DNA of 64,000 nt from Diploptera punctata (GCA_030220185.1 JASPKZ010007537.1:235001-299000), one strand, 5' to 3'; shown: positions 21,365 through 32,137, numbered from the stretch's first letter. The notes: generated by a model not told the origin, from the sequence alone. Program-made: numbers and translations.

Positions 21365-21750
21365 ACAGCTGTGATCTCGAGGTATCGTCGCTATCTCGTA
21401 CGTAGCGAGCCTTGGTTCTATCCCCGATTTATATTATATGGATGCGAAACATGGGCTCTTACTTAAAGGGAAGAGAAAAGATTGCGAGTATTTGAGAATA
21501 AAGTTCTTAGGAAACTTTCTGGACAAAAGATATATGAACAGACAGGTGAATGGAGAAGACTTACATAACAATGAACTACATGGTCTTCATAGGAAGCCAG
21601 ATATAACAACAGTTACCGCCTTGGTTCTATCCCCGATCGGCACAAGTTTCCTAGATGATTTTTTTCGGAGTTTTTCCTCATCTGTAAGACAAATATCAGG
21701 AAACTTTAAGCCCCAAACGGTCCCCGAACATCATGTGGCCATCATAATCA
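21365..21750 (+). mobile_element. SINE A variant split by an RT fragment
   Basis: A diverged plus-strand SINE A (head GTGATCTCGAGGTATCGTCG; B box GGTTCTATCCCC; body CCTCATCTGTAAGACAAAT). At 21409-21428 and 21618-21637 the same 20 bp occur, framing an RT family A piece. Confidence 0.8.
21429..21617 (+). mobile_element. RT family A internal fragment, 20-bp TSD, no 3' end
   Basis: 189 bp coding, with frame breaks, the LYGCETWALT block through DEQTGEWRRLHNNELHGL. It lacks both the RT core and the normal 3' terminus (GAGTAAGTAAG), yet is flanked by a perfect 20-bp TSD. Confidence 0.85.
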
Positions 21751-21879
21751 TATTCGACATATTTGTATGAATGTGTGTGGTGTGTGTGTTTCGTCTTCAT
21801 GTTGTGTTTTCTCGGAGGAGGTCCTGATATTGAACTGGTCACTCATTCGGGAAGGGATCCACGTTTTCGTGAAGTCAAA

Positions 21880-21880
21880 A

Positions 21881-21912
<32 letters not shown>
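21880..21912. repeat. (GT)n microsatellite
   Basis: About 15 GT units, perfect. Confidence 0.9.
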
Positions 21913-21914
<2 letters not shown>

Positions 21915-22318
21915 TCTATAGTTAAAATCCCTCTCCCGACTGGTCATGTCACTGTAAGGCTTGGATGAGAGGTTAAACTGGGGAAATGGATATTGGTTTT
22001 AAAACTACATGCTTCACTTGGTTCATTTCAACATTCAGTGCGTATAAATGTTTGCTATGTTTGTAAAATTTTCAAAAATAATTTAAAGACTCTATTTACT
22101 GTATCTGGGATGCCGGGTTATCAATAGCAGGGTAATAAAAGCATTTAGTAAACTTGGTCTTGCCATTAAAAGTTATATAATTTTGTCAGACAAAATAAGA
22201 CTTGGCGTCAGGTTTATGTGGCGACAGCTTGTGGTTAGAGAAATCATCACATGATCAATGTTTCCAATTTCACAGTTTCAAAGTTACTTTCTGGGTAAAA
22301 TAAGCAATCTTAACTTAC

Positions 22319-22375
22319 CAGATCCACCTCTAGTAGGAGACAAAGCGTCCTTCTTGGGTTCTTTAGGACTGTTTC
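22319..22375 (-). CDS. Candidate 57-nt host microexon
   Basis: On the minus strand, a polypyrimidine acceptor (TTATTTTCTTTCAG) lies directly before 22375 and a consensus donor GTAAGT directly after 22319. The exon is 57 nt, divisible by three. In the phase-1 frame it reads NSPKEPKKDALSPTRGGS, a Ser/Pro/Lys-rich, probably disordered insert; the phase-0 frame is also open (ETVLKNPRRTLC...), and the third frame has a stop. A symmetric cassette exon of this kind is usual in alternatively spliced neural or muscle genes. The gene is not recognised. The flanks for several hundred bases are free of the window's repeats. Confidence 0.55.
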
Positions 22376-22499
22376 CTGAAAGAAAATAAAATAAGTTAAT
22401 GAATCAAACAGAAAACAATTTCGTTGGAATCTGGACTCAGTGACTTAAAACGAACTAATTTATCCGGTTAAAGTTACAACATTAAAATTCATTATTTGA

Positions 22500-22782
22500 T
22501 AAAATACACAACACAGAAATTAAGGACAAATGCCATATTCAAGACATAACCAAATTTATTATAGATAGACGAAAATATTGGAAGGGTCATATAGAAAGAA
22601 TGGAAGAAAACCGGCTAGCAAAAAGAGCTAAAGAAGATAGACCAATGGAAGGGAGAAGAACAAGAGGAAGACCAGCCAAGAGATGGATAGACAGTGAATG
22701 CACATCCAATACGTCTTCCTCCGAGGAGTGATTTTGGAAATAACAGGATGAAATCCTACAAATTAAGTTTAAGAAGAAGAAG
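22500..22782 (+). mobile_element. RT family E, C-terminal end
   Basis: Plus strand reads KYWKGHIERMEENRLAKRA then GRRTRGRPAKRWIDSEC, the GHI-RM ... GRP--RW end of a non-LTR ORF2, followed by a 3' UTR and a (GAA)n tail. Target similarity (ACATTAAAATTCAT before, ACATTAAAATCAT after) suggests its own TSD. Confidence 0.7.
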
Positions 22783-22799
22783 AACATTAAAATCATCGT

Positions 22800-23108
22800 C
22801 CACCGCTGTGGTCTCGAGGTAGCGTGCTGCCTTGTCACGCAGCGGGCCCGGGTTCGATCCCCGGTCGGGACAGTTTCCTGGGTGAGGTTTTTATCAGGGT
22901 TTTTTCTCACCTGTAAGACAAGTGTCAGGAAACATTAAGGCCCAAACGGTCCCCGAAATTATATGGCCATCATCATCCTTCACCGGTGTGGAAAGCAACG
23001 GAAAGCTACCACGCCTACAATTCCCTAGTAAAGCTGCAAGCATAGCATGAAAATGCTATGATTGCAGTGAAAGACCTGCCCTCGGGCAGAATTACTATGG
23101 ATGGATGG
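22800..23108 (+). mobile_element. SINE A (tail type 2) with 17-bp TSD
   Basis: Full head (CCACCGCTGTGGTCTCGAGG; B box GGTTCGATCCCC), body, and the type-2 tail with two hairpins (CATAGCAT-GAAA-ATGCTATG and CTGCC-CTCG-GGCAG). The TSD is 16/17: AACATTAAAATCATCGT at 22783-22799 and a copy with one change at 23109-23125. Confidence 0.9.
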
Positions 23109-23125
23109 AACATTAAAATTATCGT

Positions 23126-23480
23126 ACTCCGCTGTAGTCTCGAGGTAGCGCACTGTCTTGTCACGCAGCGGGCCCAGACTTGATCCCCGGTCGGGATAGT
23201 TTTCTGGGTGAGGTTTTCATCGGGGTTTTTCCTCACCTGTAAGACAAATGTCAGGAAACTTTAAGGCCCAAACGGTCCCCGAACATCATATGGCCATTGC
23301 AATCATCAGCATTCATATTCATCTTTGATTAAGCTTAGGATTAGAGACTCTCCTGGCGCACCACTATCATCATCACTCATCATATCATCGGGGCAACGTA
23401 ACCCCGCCTTATAGGCGCCCCAACCTTAGAAATGGGTTACAATTACTCCAAGAGAGAACACCAGAAATGTCCACAAGAAC
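23126..23480 (+). mobile_element. SINE A (tail type 1)
   Basis: A second SINE A starts immediately at the right TSD of the first, in the same orientation but with the type-1 tail ending in an A-rich run. The two copies side by side show that the tails differ while heads and bodies agree. Confidence 0.88.
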
Positions 23481-23581
23481 AAACTGGATGATTAAAAAAA
23501 AATAAAATTATATTTTAACCAAGTAATTATTCTACCATAATTATTATTAAATTAATATAACTCAAAATTAAAATATTACAG

Positions 23582-24451
23582 TGGTATTGGCCATGTCAAA
23601 AGAATACCAGAGCAAAGATTGCCTAAAATTGTTATGGAAGCAAGTTATTCTAGAAGTTAGAAGTTTCATTTACATTGAGAATTTTATTGTGCGATTCAAT
23701 ATAACTTGACCTATTTTTTATTAATTTTATAATGGCTATTTCATAACATTTATTATTTAAATAAAATAGTCTTTTTGTAGTTAGGTTTGATGTAATTGGA
23801 ATTATGATAGTTTATTGTACTGTATAGGATAATATTATTTACTTTAAAAGTTTATATTATTTTTGTACCTTGTGTATCAGGGTTAATTAAAATATATGTA
23901 TATTTGATTAAAATATTCTCGAAGAATTTGAAGCTAATATATTAATAAATTTATTGTTTTAAAAATATTAATAATTATTTATTAGTGGTGACATGTCAGT
24001 CGACGAATAGTATATCTAGTTTTATGGGAAAAAATTTAATTTAAAACTTTTCTTTAATTTTTTAATTATTAATTAATTTTTTTTTTAGTTTAGTTTAAGA
24101 TAGATGGGGCTAAGCTTGTTTATATTTTATAAATAGGAATAGTTGAAATATTATGAATTTATAGTTGGTTAATGATTTAAGTATGTTATAATTTCACTTA
24201 AAATATTTCACTTTTCTTTAATTTTGAAGTTTTACTATAATGTTTTAATTACTATAGTATTAAAAGTAATAATGATTAAATTAGTATATGGAAAGGAGGA
24301 AGAGAGGTAGACCGAAGGAAACTTGGATAGAAGGGGTAAAAGGGGCTATGAATATCAAAGGATTGGAGGAATATCAATGGATGGACAGAGAGGAATGGCA
24401 TTTGGTTCCGGAAGACGGCGGCAGCTGCCATGATACCGGATGATGATGATG
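23582..24451 (+). mobile_element. RT family B 3' end split by ~640 bp
   Basis: Plus-strand HGHVKRIPEQRLPKIVME at 23585-23641, then ~640 bp of AT-rich unrelated sequence, then 24287-24451 coding ERRKRGRPKETWIEGV and the 3' UTR GATACCGGATGATGATGATG. The interruption starts and ends at ATGGAA, present twice in the intact family, so loss and insertion cannot be separated. No terminal repeats are seen in the insert. Confidence 0.65.
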
Positions 24452-24516
24452 ATAACTCAAAATTATATAAGGTGAAAGGAAGTTTATATATAATTCTTAT
24501 TTATATAGACGCTTTA

Positions 24517-25010
24517 ACATTAACTATGATTTGAGGGAAGTAGATTATACAGGGTCCCGCGCCTTAGCCGAGCGGTTAGGGTAGGAAGCCTTGGAGCAGA
24601 GCTACGGGACTTGCGCTGGTTCGAGTCTCCATAGGGGAAGAAATTTTCTCATGGTATTTCGGCCAGTATGGGACCGGTGCCCACCCAGCATCGTGAGGCA
24701 ATTGGGTAGCTACAATAAGTAGCAGCTCCAGGTTGAGGAACCAGCTATAACGGCTGTGGGATTCGACATGCTAACCACATGTCACCCCTACACTGGCTGT
24801 TGATCATCTACCTCTGTGATTGACACATGTGGATGTGAAGGGCCAGCAGCCGGCTGGTAAAAGGGCAACCGCTGAAAAGTGGAAAGACCCTCAAACGGAG
24901 ATTATACAGGGAATGATTGGAAAGCATTAGCTCAGGAAAGGGACGTATGGAGAGCTTATGTCCGCGCGGCCATGAACCTACGGGTTCGATAGTGCCAGTG
25001 AGTAAGTAAG
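24517..25010 (+). mobile_element. RT family A 3' end carrying an internal SINE C
   Basis: A 5'-truncated family A tail starting at AACATTAACTATGATTTGAG and ending in GTGCCAGTGAGTAAGTAAG, with a complete SINE C inside at 24555-24898. The whole is flanked by a 17-bp TSD with one mismatch: TATAGACGCTTTAACAT at 24504-24520 and TATAGATGCTTTAACAT at 25011-25027. So the SINE-bearing sequence moved as one unit. A second locus with the same architecture is at 56185-56764. Confidence 0.88.
24555..24898 (+). mobile_element. SINE C inside RT family A, 13-bp TSD
   Basis: A tRNA-derived SINE with head TCCCGCGCCTTAGCCGAGCG (A box) and B box GGTTCGAGTCTCC, body with CACCCAGCATCGTGAGGCAA and end GAAAAGTGGAAAGACCCTCA. 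Its TSD AGATTATACAGGG at 24542-24554 and 24899-24911 is family A coding sequence for DYTG. Confidence 0.9.
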
Positions 25011-25027
25011 TATAGATGCTTTAACAT

Positions 25028-26270
25028 GTGAGGGCAACATTTAGAATATTTTATAGGGTATGCATTTCTATTGTGTTTGGCATTTGTTAAGTTCAAAGAT
25101 CTAAGTTTAATGATATAGCGAATTGATAATGAAATAGTTTCTGATATAGGAATTATAACCCAATATTTTACCTTGACCGAGGAAAACCAGATAAAAATCT
25201 CAATTAGGTTGGTTTGAACCCGGTACCTGCTGAAAAACTAGACTAGACATGCTTGGTCCGTAATGGAGTTGATATATTTCAATGTATCCTCCATCGGATT
25301 TATTTATTTCGTCCATCTTTGTTATCTCTTATAATAAAATAATTCTTGCGAGGGCGAATAAAGAGATATTTCCAAATCATAATCCCAAAATTGTGAGTTA
25401 CCACAAAACTCACAATTGAATACAGTATAACCTACTCATTGCCAATGATGATGATAAAAAAATAATGTATATGTACAGCGCAGAAAAAATCTCTCCATCT
25501 CTAGATAGACTAAGGGTCGAATCTTTGAACGCATTAGACCGTAAAAGGCGTTCTCTGCTGAGAAAGTTTTATCCTAATACGATTTTGCTTACTCAGAAAT
25601 CTATTCATGCGATAATAATTGTTGAAATTCATAAGCTACCTGACGAGGTAACTTAAGATAGAAACTTATCATGAGAATCCCGAAGGGAACCGATGGTAAC
25701 CGATGTAGTTTGAAACCTTGCCGCTTTATCCAAGATGTCGGACCTTGAAGACTTCGATCATGTTTTCGGTATACGCGGAGAAGAGGAATTTGATAGAGTC
25801 TACCAAAGAATTCAACTGTAAGAGCAGGAGAATCGGCATAATATTGCGCGACGCAGACGTCGTTGTATACGGTATTATTTGCGGGAAGCAAGCGTAAATG
25901 CGTTCCTCTATAGCAGACGAAAATAACGGAAGTGGTTTTATCGCTGAGAATTCTGGGTAATTTCTTGCCAATATTACGAAAACGACGACTTTCATGCATG
26001 ACCAGTTAGTGGGTAGCTAATTCTATCTTTGCACTTGCTCACGTTGAGTCAGCTCACCAGTGTTTCGAAGTAATTTGAGTAGAGACTAATATATTTGCAT
26101 ACGACCCTAAATCACTTGACCACAGCGCCCTCAAAATCCGGTATCACGCCAACGAACCATGATGAAAATTCTCTGTTTTTCCACGGCGGACGAGATGACA
26201 ATGTGTGAATGTCTCCTGCTAAGATACCGTTGCCTGTAGATGCGACAAGCCTCTCTTTAATATTCCTCAC
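25028..26270. other. Unassigned; short plus-strand frame near 25736
   Basis: No repeat family recognised. A plus frame at 25736 reads MSDLEDFDHVFGIRGEEEFD, RVYQRIQL, stop, then NIARRRRRCIRYYLREASVN. This is acid-then-basic like the start of some transposase-derived proteins, but there is a stop and I cannot name a family. The opposite-strand frames of 89-132 codons overlap it and have no motif. Confidence 0.25.
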
Positions 26271-26279
26271 CGTAACACA

Positions 26280-26395
26280 CAACTACCGTATATATCTGAT
26301 AAGGGAACTCTGAACCATTACATGCCGAAATCTACGCATATCTTGAAATTTCTCCCAGAGAAGCGTAGTGATGCACTAAGGCCGTTTCCAAAAAA
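26280..26395 (+). repeat. R6 terminal arm, isolated copy
   Basis: About 115 bp, matching 27265-27385 directly and 27937-28023 in reverse (CTCCCAGAGAAGCGTAGTGA, ATTACATGCCGAAATCTACG). Part of a repeat with long inverted arms. Confidence 0.55.
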
Positions 26396-26489
26396 AAAAA
26401 GTCTTGCTGTTTTTAACTGCAAGATACAGAAATAGAAGCCAGAATCTAGCAATGGCAATCCACTTTACGAAATTAGTCATTTTGCCAAT

Positions 26490-26645
26490 GAGCGCGTGAA
26501 GGACGGACCACTATAATCCATAGTATTTGTCAGCACTTCACCTGTCAGACAAAGAACATATACAGAGGTCAGGTAATGGCAACATAGTAAGGAAGAGAAA
26601 GAGAAAGACAGCATGTTAGTAACATTTTCTGTCTGTGTTACTTAC
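26490..26645 (-). repeat. R5 fragment
   Basis: Resembles, on the minus strand, the start of R5 (see 31120): CTTCCTTACTATGTTGCCA and TGACAAATACTATGGATT. The rest of R5 is missing. Confidence 0.5.
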
Positions 26646-26669
26646 TTTGGTAAGTGCGGAGCAGAATAA

Positions 26670-27255
26670 GGTGGGTAGTGAGGAATATTCCCTCCATGGT
26701 ATCTTTACCTTGTCCTGGTGGAGTGACTTGCGTGCTTAAATGATCCCGAGAGCTATGCCGGCGGTAGCATTGCTGCCGATAGGGTTACCCATGCCGGACA
26801 GGTCGAAGGTGATAAGTCAGACGAAATAAGTACCTTGGTCGAAGGAGTGACGATCTTTCACCGTAAAAATACAACCGTCAAGAAATGCGGACATGGGTTC
26901 AACTAGGGTAAAATTTTCCGGAGGTCAAATAGTCCCTCGTTCGGTTCTCCGGGCGGAGACTACTTCAGGGAACCTATGCCAAAGGCTCAAACACAGGTGA
27001 CTGTGATGGGCAGGTCATGTTGCGCGTATGGGGAATGAAAGACGTGCATGGAAGCTTCTTGCAGGAAAGCCAGAGGGAATACGCCCAGTTGGTAGACCAA
27101 GAATGAGGTGGGAAAATAACATTAACTATGATTTGAGGGAAGTGGATTATACAGAGTATGATTGGAAATCATTAGCTCAGGATAGGGATGTATGGAGAGC
27201 TTATGTCCTCGCGGCCATTAACCTACGGGTTCGATAGTGCCAGTGAGTAAGTAAG
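26670..27255 (+). mobile_element. RT family A derivative: possible 5' leader joined to 3' end
   Basis: 27003-27255 is a plus-strand family A end (frame 27028-27237: GNERRAWKLLAGKPEGIRPV, GRPRMRWENNINYDLREVDY, stop, GTAA tail). The 330 bp before it (GCCGGCGGTAGCATTGCTGC, then a frame reading FREPMPKAQT) remind me of the leader region of related arthropod endonuclease-RT elements. If so, this is an internally deleted copy. The leader assignment is from memory and uncertain. Confidence 0.45.
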
Positions 27256-27264
27256 TAACACAAC

Positions 27265-28065
27265 TACCGTATATATATATATATATATATATAACAAGGG
27301 AACTGTTAACCATTACATGCCGAAATCTACGCGTATCTTGAAATTTCTCCCAGAGAAGCGTAGTGATGCACTAAGGTCCTTTCCAAAAAAAAAAAAGTCC
27401 GCTGCTTTTAACCGCAAGATACAGAAATAGAAGTCAGAATCCAGTAATAGCAATCCCACTGTACGAAACAAATTTACGTCCCTACTTTGGTAAGAGCGGA
27501 GTGGAATAAGGTGGGTAGTGGCGTGGGCGGAGCATAGTGAGGGATATCCAATCTACCAATTCAAGAATTGTATTATTTCCCTATAGTTTAAATTAGAGAT
27601 TTGGCGCTGAATTTATACCCGAGCCGCCATATCTCCGGCTCTGAAGTTTAGGTTGTGTGAGGGGTAAAGGGAGAATTCGCCCTCTACTGCCAATAAGGAT
27701 ATGGTTGTAGTGGGACTAGATGTCTGCTACAATCAATCACTGCTCTTGACGCAGCTATAGCGCGCTAGAAATGTTTGAAATTGCTGAAATGTTGTCAGCT
27801 GTGTGTCTGCTAACCGCATGTATAAATCGGCCACTCCCGCTGAATATCCATTTCGGCAACGCTGTCGTGAAAACGTCAAGGGGGAGAATCAGTGGCTGCA
27901 GTATAGTGTCTTGTAAATAAAAGCAATACATATTTTTTTCGGAAACGGTCTTGATCCATCACAATGCTTCTCGGGAAGATATTTCAAGATAGGTTTCAAC
28001 ATGCAATGATTGGCATTTCCCTTGTGAATTCGGACAACTCGTACTCCACAATAAATCAAACCGGC
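27265..28065. repeat. R6 foldback MITE-like element
   Basis: A ~90-bp arm at 27296-27385 (CATTACATGCCGAAATCTAC, TCTCCCAGAGAAGCGTAGTG, TTTCC) is met in reverse at 27937-28023 (GGAAACGGTCTTGATCCATC, GCTTCTCGGGAAGATATTTC, CATTTCCCTT). About 730 bp in total and no coding. Long inverted arms with a short interior are the build of foldback or MITE elements; the TSD is not clear. Confidence 0.5.
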
Positions 28066-28112
28066 ACGGTCAGTCCACAGATGAAGTGTATGAAAGCAGT
28101 AGGTATTTCATA

Positions 28113-29131
28113 CTAATGCTGTGGTTTATCTACGACGCAACGCGCCAGCGCAAAAATTGCTCCCCATGTATTTATAATGAGGTGGTTTATCTACAACGCA
28201 AATTGCTGGCGCAAAAAAATTTGCGCTGACATGTCGCGTCATGTTTTGGAATCTCTTGAATCCAGGACGCAATTTGCCAGCGCAAACAAAGAATATAGAA
28301 GATATTACCCGTACTCATTGGTGTAATTGCTAAAAACAAACTAAGATTTTATAACAAAATGTCGGAAATACAGTACTTGTTTTATAACTTTCCAATTTTA
28401 ACGACGAAAGTTAGATAGTTTTGTTGCAAATCATCGAGTTCTATATATATTTTATACAATATGAGCACTAAAGGAGTACAGAGATGTACAGAAAAAAGTT
28501 ATTGTGGCTTGAACTTAGTCAAGAGATAAATAAAACTGTTACTTTTTCTGTCTTTACTAATATTTCGAACTATTTTAATCGTTTTGCAACGACACTTGAA
28601 ACTTTTTTAATGAAGAATTTAATATGTTTATCTATGTACACAAATTATGATTTTTCCTCTCAATTTATTTTCAAAGTTCTTTATTAGAATTGAAGTTGGC
28701 ATACGTGAATGCTCATAAAATTAAATCCACCAGATGGCAGGACATATATGTGAATGACCAACATTTGCATTTAATTCCAAACCATATTTTAAGAAATAAA
28801 TGTTCAATCACTTCATTTTGTTAGATTCCGATGGGTCAGTTTAGTGTACACCAGATTAATTTATAGTTTACTAAATAGTATGTATGTAATTTATTTTATT
28901 AGGTTATGCAGGGACAGGTTTGTATACATTAGTTTTTGTAAACACATTCGGAAATTTATTATGAACGTTGGTCATTTTGATTTTCCATATATGTGGTGCC
29001 GTCTGGCGACAATTCCATAAACATATGCGCTGTAACGTATGCGCTCCATGCTGAACCAGCATCACGCCGAGCGAAACGCGAATTCGCGTCACGTCGGGCG
29101 CGACACGCTGTATAATAAACCGTAGCATTAG
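28113..29131. mobile_element. 1.02-kb TIR element, CTAATGCT ends
   Basis: Starts CTAATGCTGTGGTTTATCT and ends AATAAACCGTAGCATTAG, an imperfect inverted repeat of ~18 bp, with TA on each side (28111-28112, 29132-29133). The left subterminal region repeats GCGCCAGCGCAAA-type motifs. There is no transposase; a frame at 28484-28687 has no motif. It is a non-autonomous DNA transposon; Harbinger/ISL2EU-like or Tc1-like cannot be decided by eye. Confidence 0.6.
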
Positions 29132-29512
29132 TACATTACATCATGAAGGATTGTACTATAGCTTACCTTCATTTAGACGCTGAGCGGGCGTGTTAGTTCC
29201 GAATCTGACGGACACACTTCATAATTTTAATCGTCACCCTTAGCTCACAGTGAACTACGAAACATTAAAATATAAAGTACTAAACTAAATAAGAAAGCAA
29301 ATTTAATTACCGTAAAACAACATATAAAATATAAAATTGAATGCACCTGAAATAAACTACAGATGTTTGTGACATCATGGACTGTTCCTATATTCTCAGG
29401 TAGTAAGTCATTGTACCGCTTGCAATTCCCTGTGCCCCCCTTCGTCCCTTGCTTTCGTTTTTATCGTCTGTGCACTATACTGCTACACTCTAATTAATAA
29501 TAGGTATCATTA

Positions 29513-29719
29513 TGTTGAGTGATTCCGGGTTCTGTGGCCGTGGTCCATAGTTGGTGTTGATACCAGACGTTTCGCCCTCAACTGCGGAGGGCATCTTCAG
29601 TGGCGAGTGCTTCTAGGCGTGTTTCCTGGTCGGAAGCTCTACAAGTAGTTGAGGGCGAAACGTCTGGTATCAACACCAACTATGGACCACGGCCACAGAA
29701 CCCGGAATCACTCAACATC
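29513..29719. repeat. Palindrome with hammerhead-ribozyme-like core (H2)
   Basis: Arms 29513-29585 and 29646-29719 are inverted copies. The minus strand of the left side reads GCCA, CTGAAGA, T, GCCCTC-CGCAGTT-GAGGGC, GAAACGTC, TGGT. This fits a hammerhead: core CUGANGA, helix II of six pairs, GAA, a tiny self-complementary helix III (ACGU), cleavage-site C, and helix I GCCA/UGGU. One extra base follows CUGAAGA. The plus arm keeps only the GAGGGCGAAACG half. Likely a Penelope-like-element terminus. Confidence 0.6.
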
Positions 29720-29754
29720 ATGATTACCGGCCGTGAAAGCCTGCATTCAACCAA

Positions 29755-31016
29755 TAGGTATCATTGTAGCCAATGGCCATGTAGAAAGAACTGTTTTCGT
29801 GTCTTACAAAAGTCTGTTATCGATGTTCCTATGTTTTTACACTGTAATAGGTGATATCGGTCGCAGTGCGACCCACATAGTTTGCACTTGCACTTTTCTT
29901 CTGGGTTATGGCGCTTCACTGTTGTGTATATCCTGTGGTGGAAAACATGGACCGCGACTCTCGTCACGGTGTGTCTCAGGTCGTATCTGGCTGCTGTCCA
30001 TTCCCTGTAGATCATCGCATCCGTTGCGTAGAACTCAGACCATATCTGTTCTCTCTTTCTCGTTGAGTTCCCACAGCAGTTCTTTGTAGGTATCTGTTGC
30101 CGGCACGAGAAGGTCCAGGTGGAGCTCTTCTATGAAGAATGGTTTCTTTGTCAGTATGTACGTTAGGCGTGAAGGCGTGTATTTTGATACGCTTAGCGCT
30201 GTCTTTAAAAAGTGTGCTTTGACTTTCTCTATTTCCTCTAGGTTTGCCTTATTTAGGTTCTTCCAAATCACTTCTATTCCATAGGTCATGATTGGTGCTA
30301 TTTTTTAGCGGAAGATGGTCATTGCTGTCTACAGGGATAGTTTACTCAGGCTTTTAATGCTATTCGTTGCTATTCTGGCCGCTAAGGCGCGTTCTTTGAT
30401 GTGCTTATCGAAGGTGTCACCTCGGCTCTGCAGTGTGATCCCCAGATATTTGAACTGGTTTACATTTTGCAGTGGGTCTCCCTTATACCGAATGCAATCA
30501 TTCGCTGCGAGTCTTCTCCTTTCCTGAAGTCATTTTTTACTGTTTTCTTCTCATTTATTTCTAGGTCGTGTTTTTCGAACACGCGAGTTTGTCGAACGCT
30601 GTTTGAGCTTTTTTCGATGTCTTGGGATGTAATCACCATGTCATCAGCGTAAGCCAAGATTTGGACGTTTTTCTGTTCTTTCTCTGTGGGTATTTTTGCT
30701 GTTGCTATTATGAAGAGTAGGGGACTCAACGGTCACCTTGGAGTACGCCGTTTGTTTGATCTATTTGCTCTGTTTTTGAAACTCCATCGTCTATCTGCAC
30801 TTGGTTTCTGGAGATGATGTTCTCAATTAATCTAGTTATTTGGTTTCTCCCTGTTGCTTCTTCTATTCTTCTTATTATCAGCTGCCTGTTTAAGAGGTCG
30901 AAAGCCTTCTTGTAGTCTATGAATATGGCTTGTAGTTTTCCTCTCGGTTGTTCTAAGGCTATTTCGATGCTCTCTTGTAGACATTTAATTGCTTGTGTCG
31001 TCGATTTCCTCTAAAC
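29755..31016 (-). mobile_element. RT family P fragment with Cys/His knuckle
   Basis: Minus strand, frames broken: 30460-30729 reads MSPLLFIIATAKIPTEKEQ and LAYADDMVITSQDIEKSSN (catalytic YADD); 30035-30289 has YGIEVIWKNLNKANLEEIEK; 29761-30015 has CKCKLCGSHCDRYHLLQCK, a C-x-C-x2-C-x3-C-x3-H-x4-C pattern near the C-terminus. It differs from the GHV-RM families. Frameshifts near 30730 and 30300 make it a pseudogene. Confidence 0.8.
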
Positions 31017-31119
31017 TCTAATTCAACTCAGGAAGTTATTATTACTCCACCAAATAGTCTGCGCTTGCGGAAAATTTGTTAACTAACATGCTGCCCTTCT
31101 CTTTCCCTTCCTTACTATT

Positions 31120-31665
31120 ACCCATCCAAGTGTTTTGTGCTGGCGGAAAATATGTTAACTAACAAACTGTCTTTCTGTTTCTCTTCCTTACTATTTTGCC
31201 ACTTCCTGTCCTTTGTATTATATTGTTTGATTGTCAGGTAGAGAGTTGACAAATACTATTATGTATTTTAATGATCCGTCGTTCTGCGCGGTCAGTGGCA
31301 GAATGACAGCCCTGTTACTTTTGGGGTTACGTCTAGGAATGAGCTGTCCCTTCCTTGCCCTTCTCATTACATGTTGCCACTTGTGATTTATTGTGAGGCT
31401 GATAACGGAGAGACGACAAACACTGTGATTTTAAATGATCCGACCGCTTGAGCGTTCCGTGCTTAAATGACTAATTTGACATCCTTGTTAAGATCTTTCA
31501 CACGTGTTTAGAGATTCTACCCCCACACTTGAAGTTGAAAAATTTCAATACTTGATCGGATGTACAGTTTCCTCCTACATCCCTTCCACAGATTCAGTAG
31601 ATCGGCGACACTAGCGCTAAAACTCTTCCCCTTCGCCCGTGCACAGTTAACTTGGATGTATAATA
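31120..31665 (+). repeat. R5 repeat, copy 1
   Basis: About 545 bp with short inverted ends (CATCCAAGT ... ACTTGGATG) and landmarks ACATGTTGCCACTTGTGATT and GGCGACACTAGCGCTAAAAC. A minus-strand copy is at 41187-41730. No coding. MITE-like by build. Confidence 0.6.
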
Positions 31666-32115
31666 TGTTGACACTTCCTGTCCTCTGTATATGTTCTTTG
31701 TCTGGCAGGTGACAAATACTATGGATTTTAATGGCCCGTCCTTCACGCGATCATTGGCAAAATGACTAATTTGACAACCCTGTTACCATTGGGGTTACGT
31801 GTAGGAATTGGCTGTCACTTCTCATTACATGTTGCCACTTGTGATTTATTGTGAAGCTAGTAACGGAGAGACGACAAATACTGTGATTTTAAATGATCCG
31901 GCCGCTTGAGCGTTCCGTGCTTAAATGACTAATTTGACAACCACGTTAAGATCTTTCACGTGTGTTTAGGGATTATCCGCACACACTTAAAACTCAACCA
32001 TTTCAGTAGGTGATAGGATGTACAGTATTCTCCTACATCCCTTCCATAGATTCAGTAGTTCGGCGACACTAGCGCTAAAACTCCGCAAGTGCGAAGTTAA
32101 CTTGGTGCTGTAATA
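31666..32115 (+). repeat. R5 repeat, copy 2 in tandem
   Basis: A second, shorter R5 follows copy 1 head-to-tail, with the same landmarks (GCCACTTGTGATTTATTGTG, CGGCGACACTAGCGCTAAAA), starting within the element. This looks like unequal tandem duplication. Confidence 0.6.
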
Positions 32116-32137
32116 TTTGGGAGCGTATGATCTTTAA

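Noticed and set aside
24517..25027. Chance co-location of SINE C and RT
   Set aside because: A shared internal TSD at two loci plus independent outer TSDs cannot be chance adjacency.
25601..25999. 132-codon minus frame as a host gene
   Set aside because: No motif, no splice signals I can defend, and a competing plus-strand frame in the same place.
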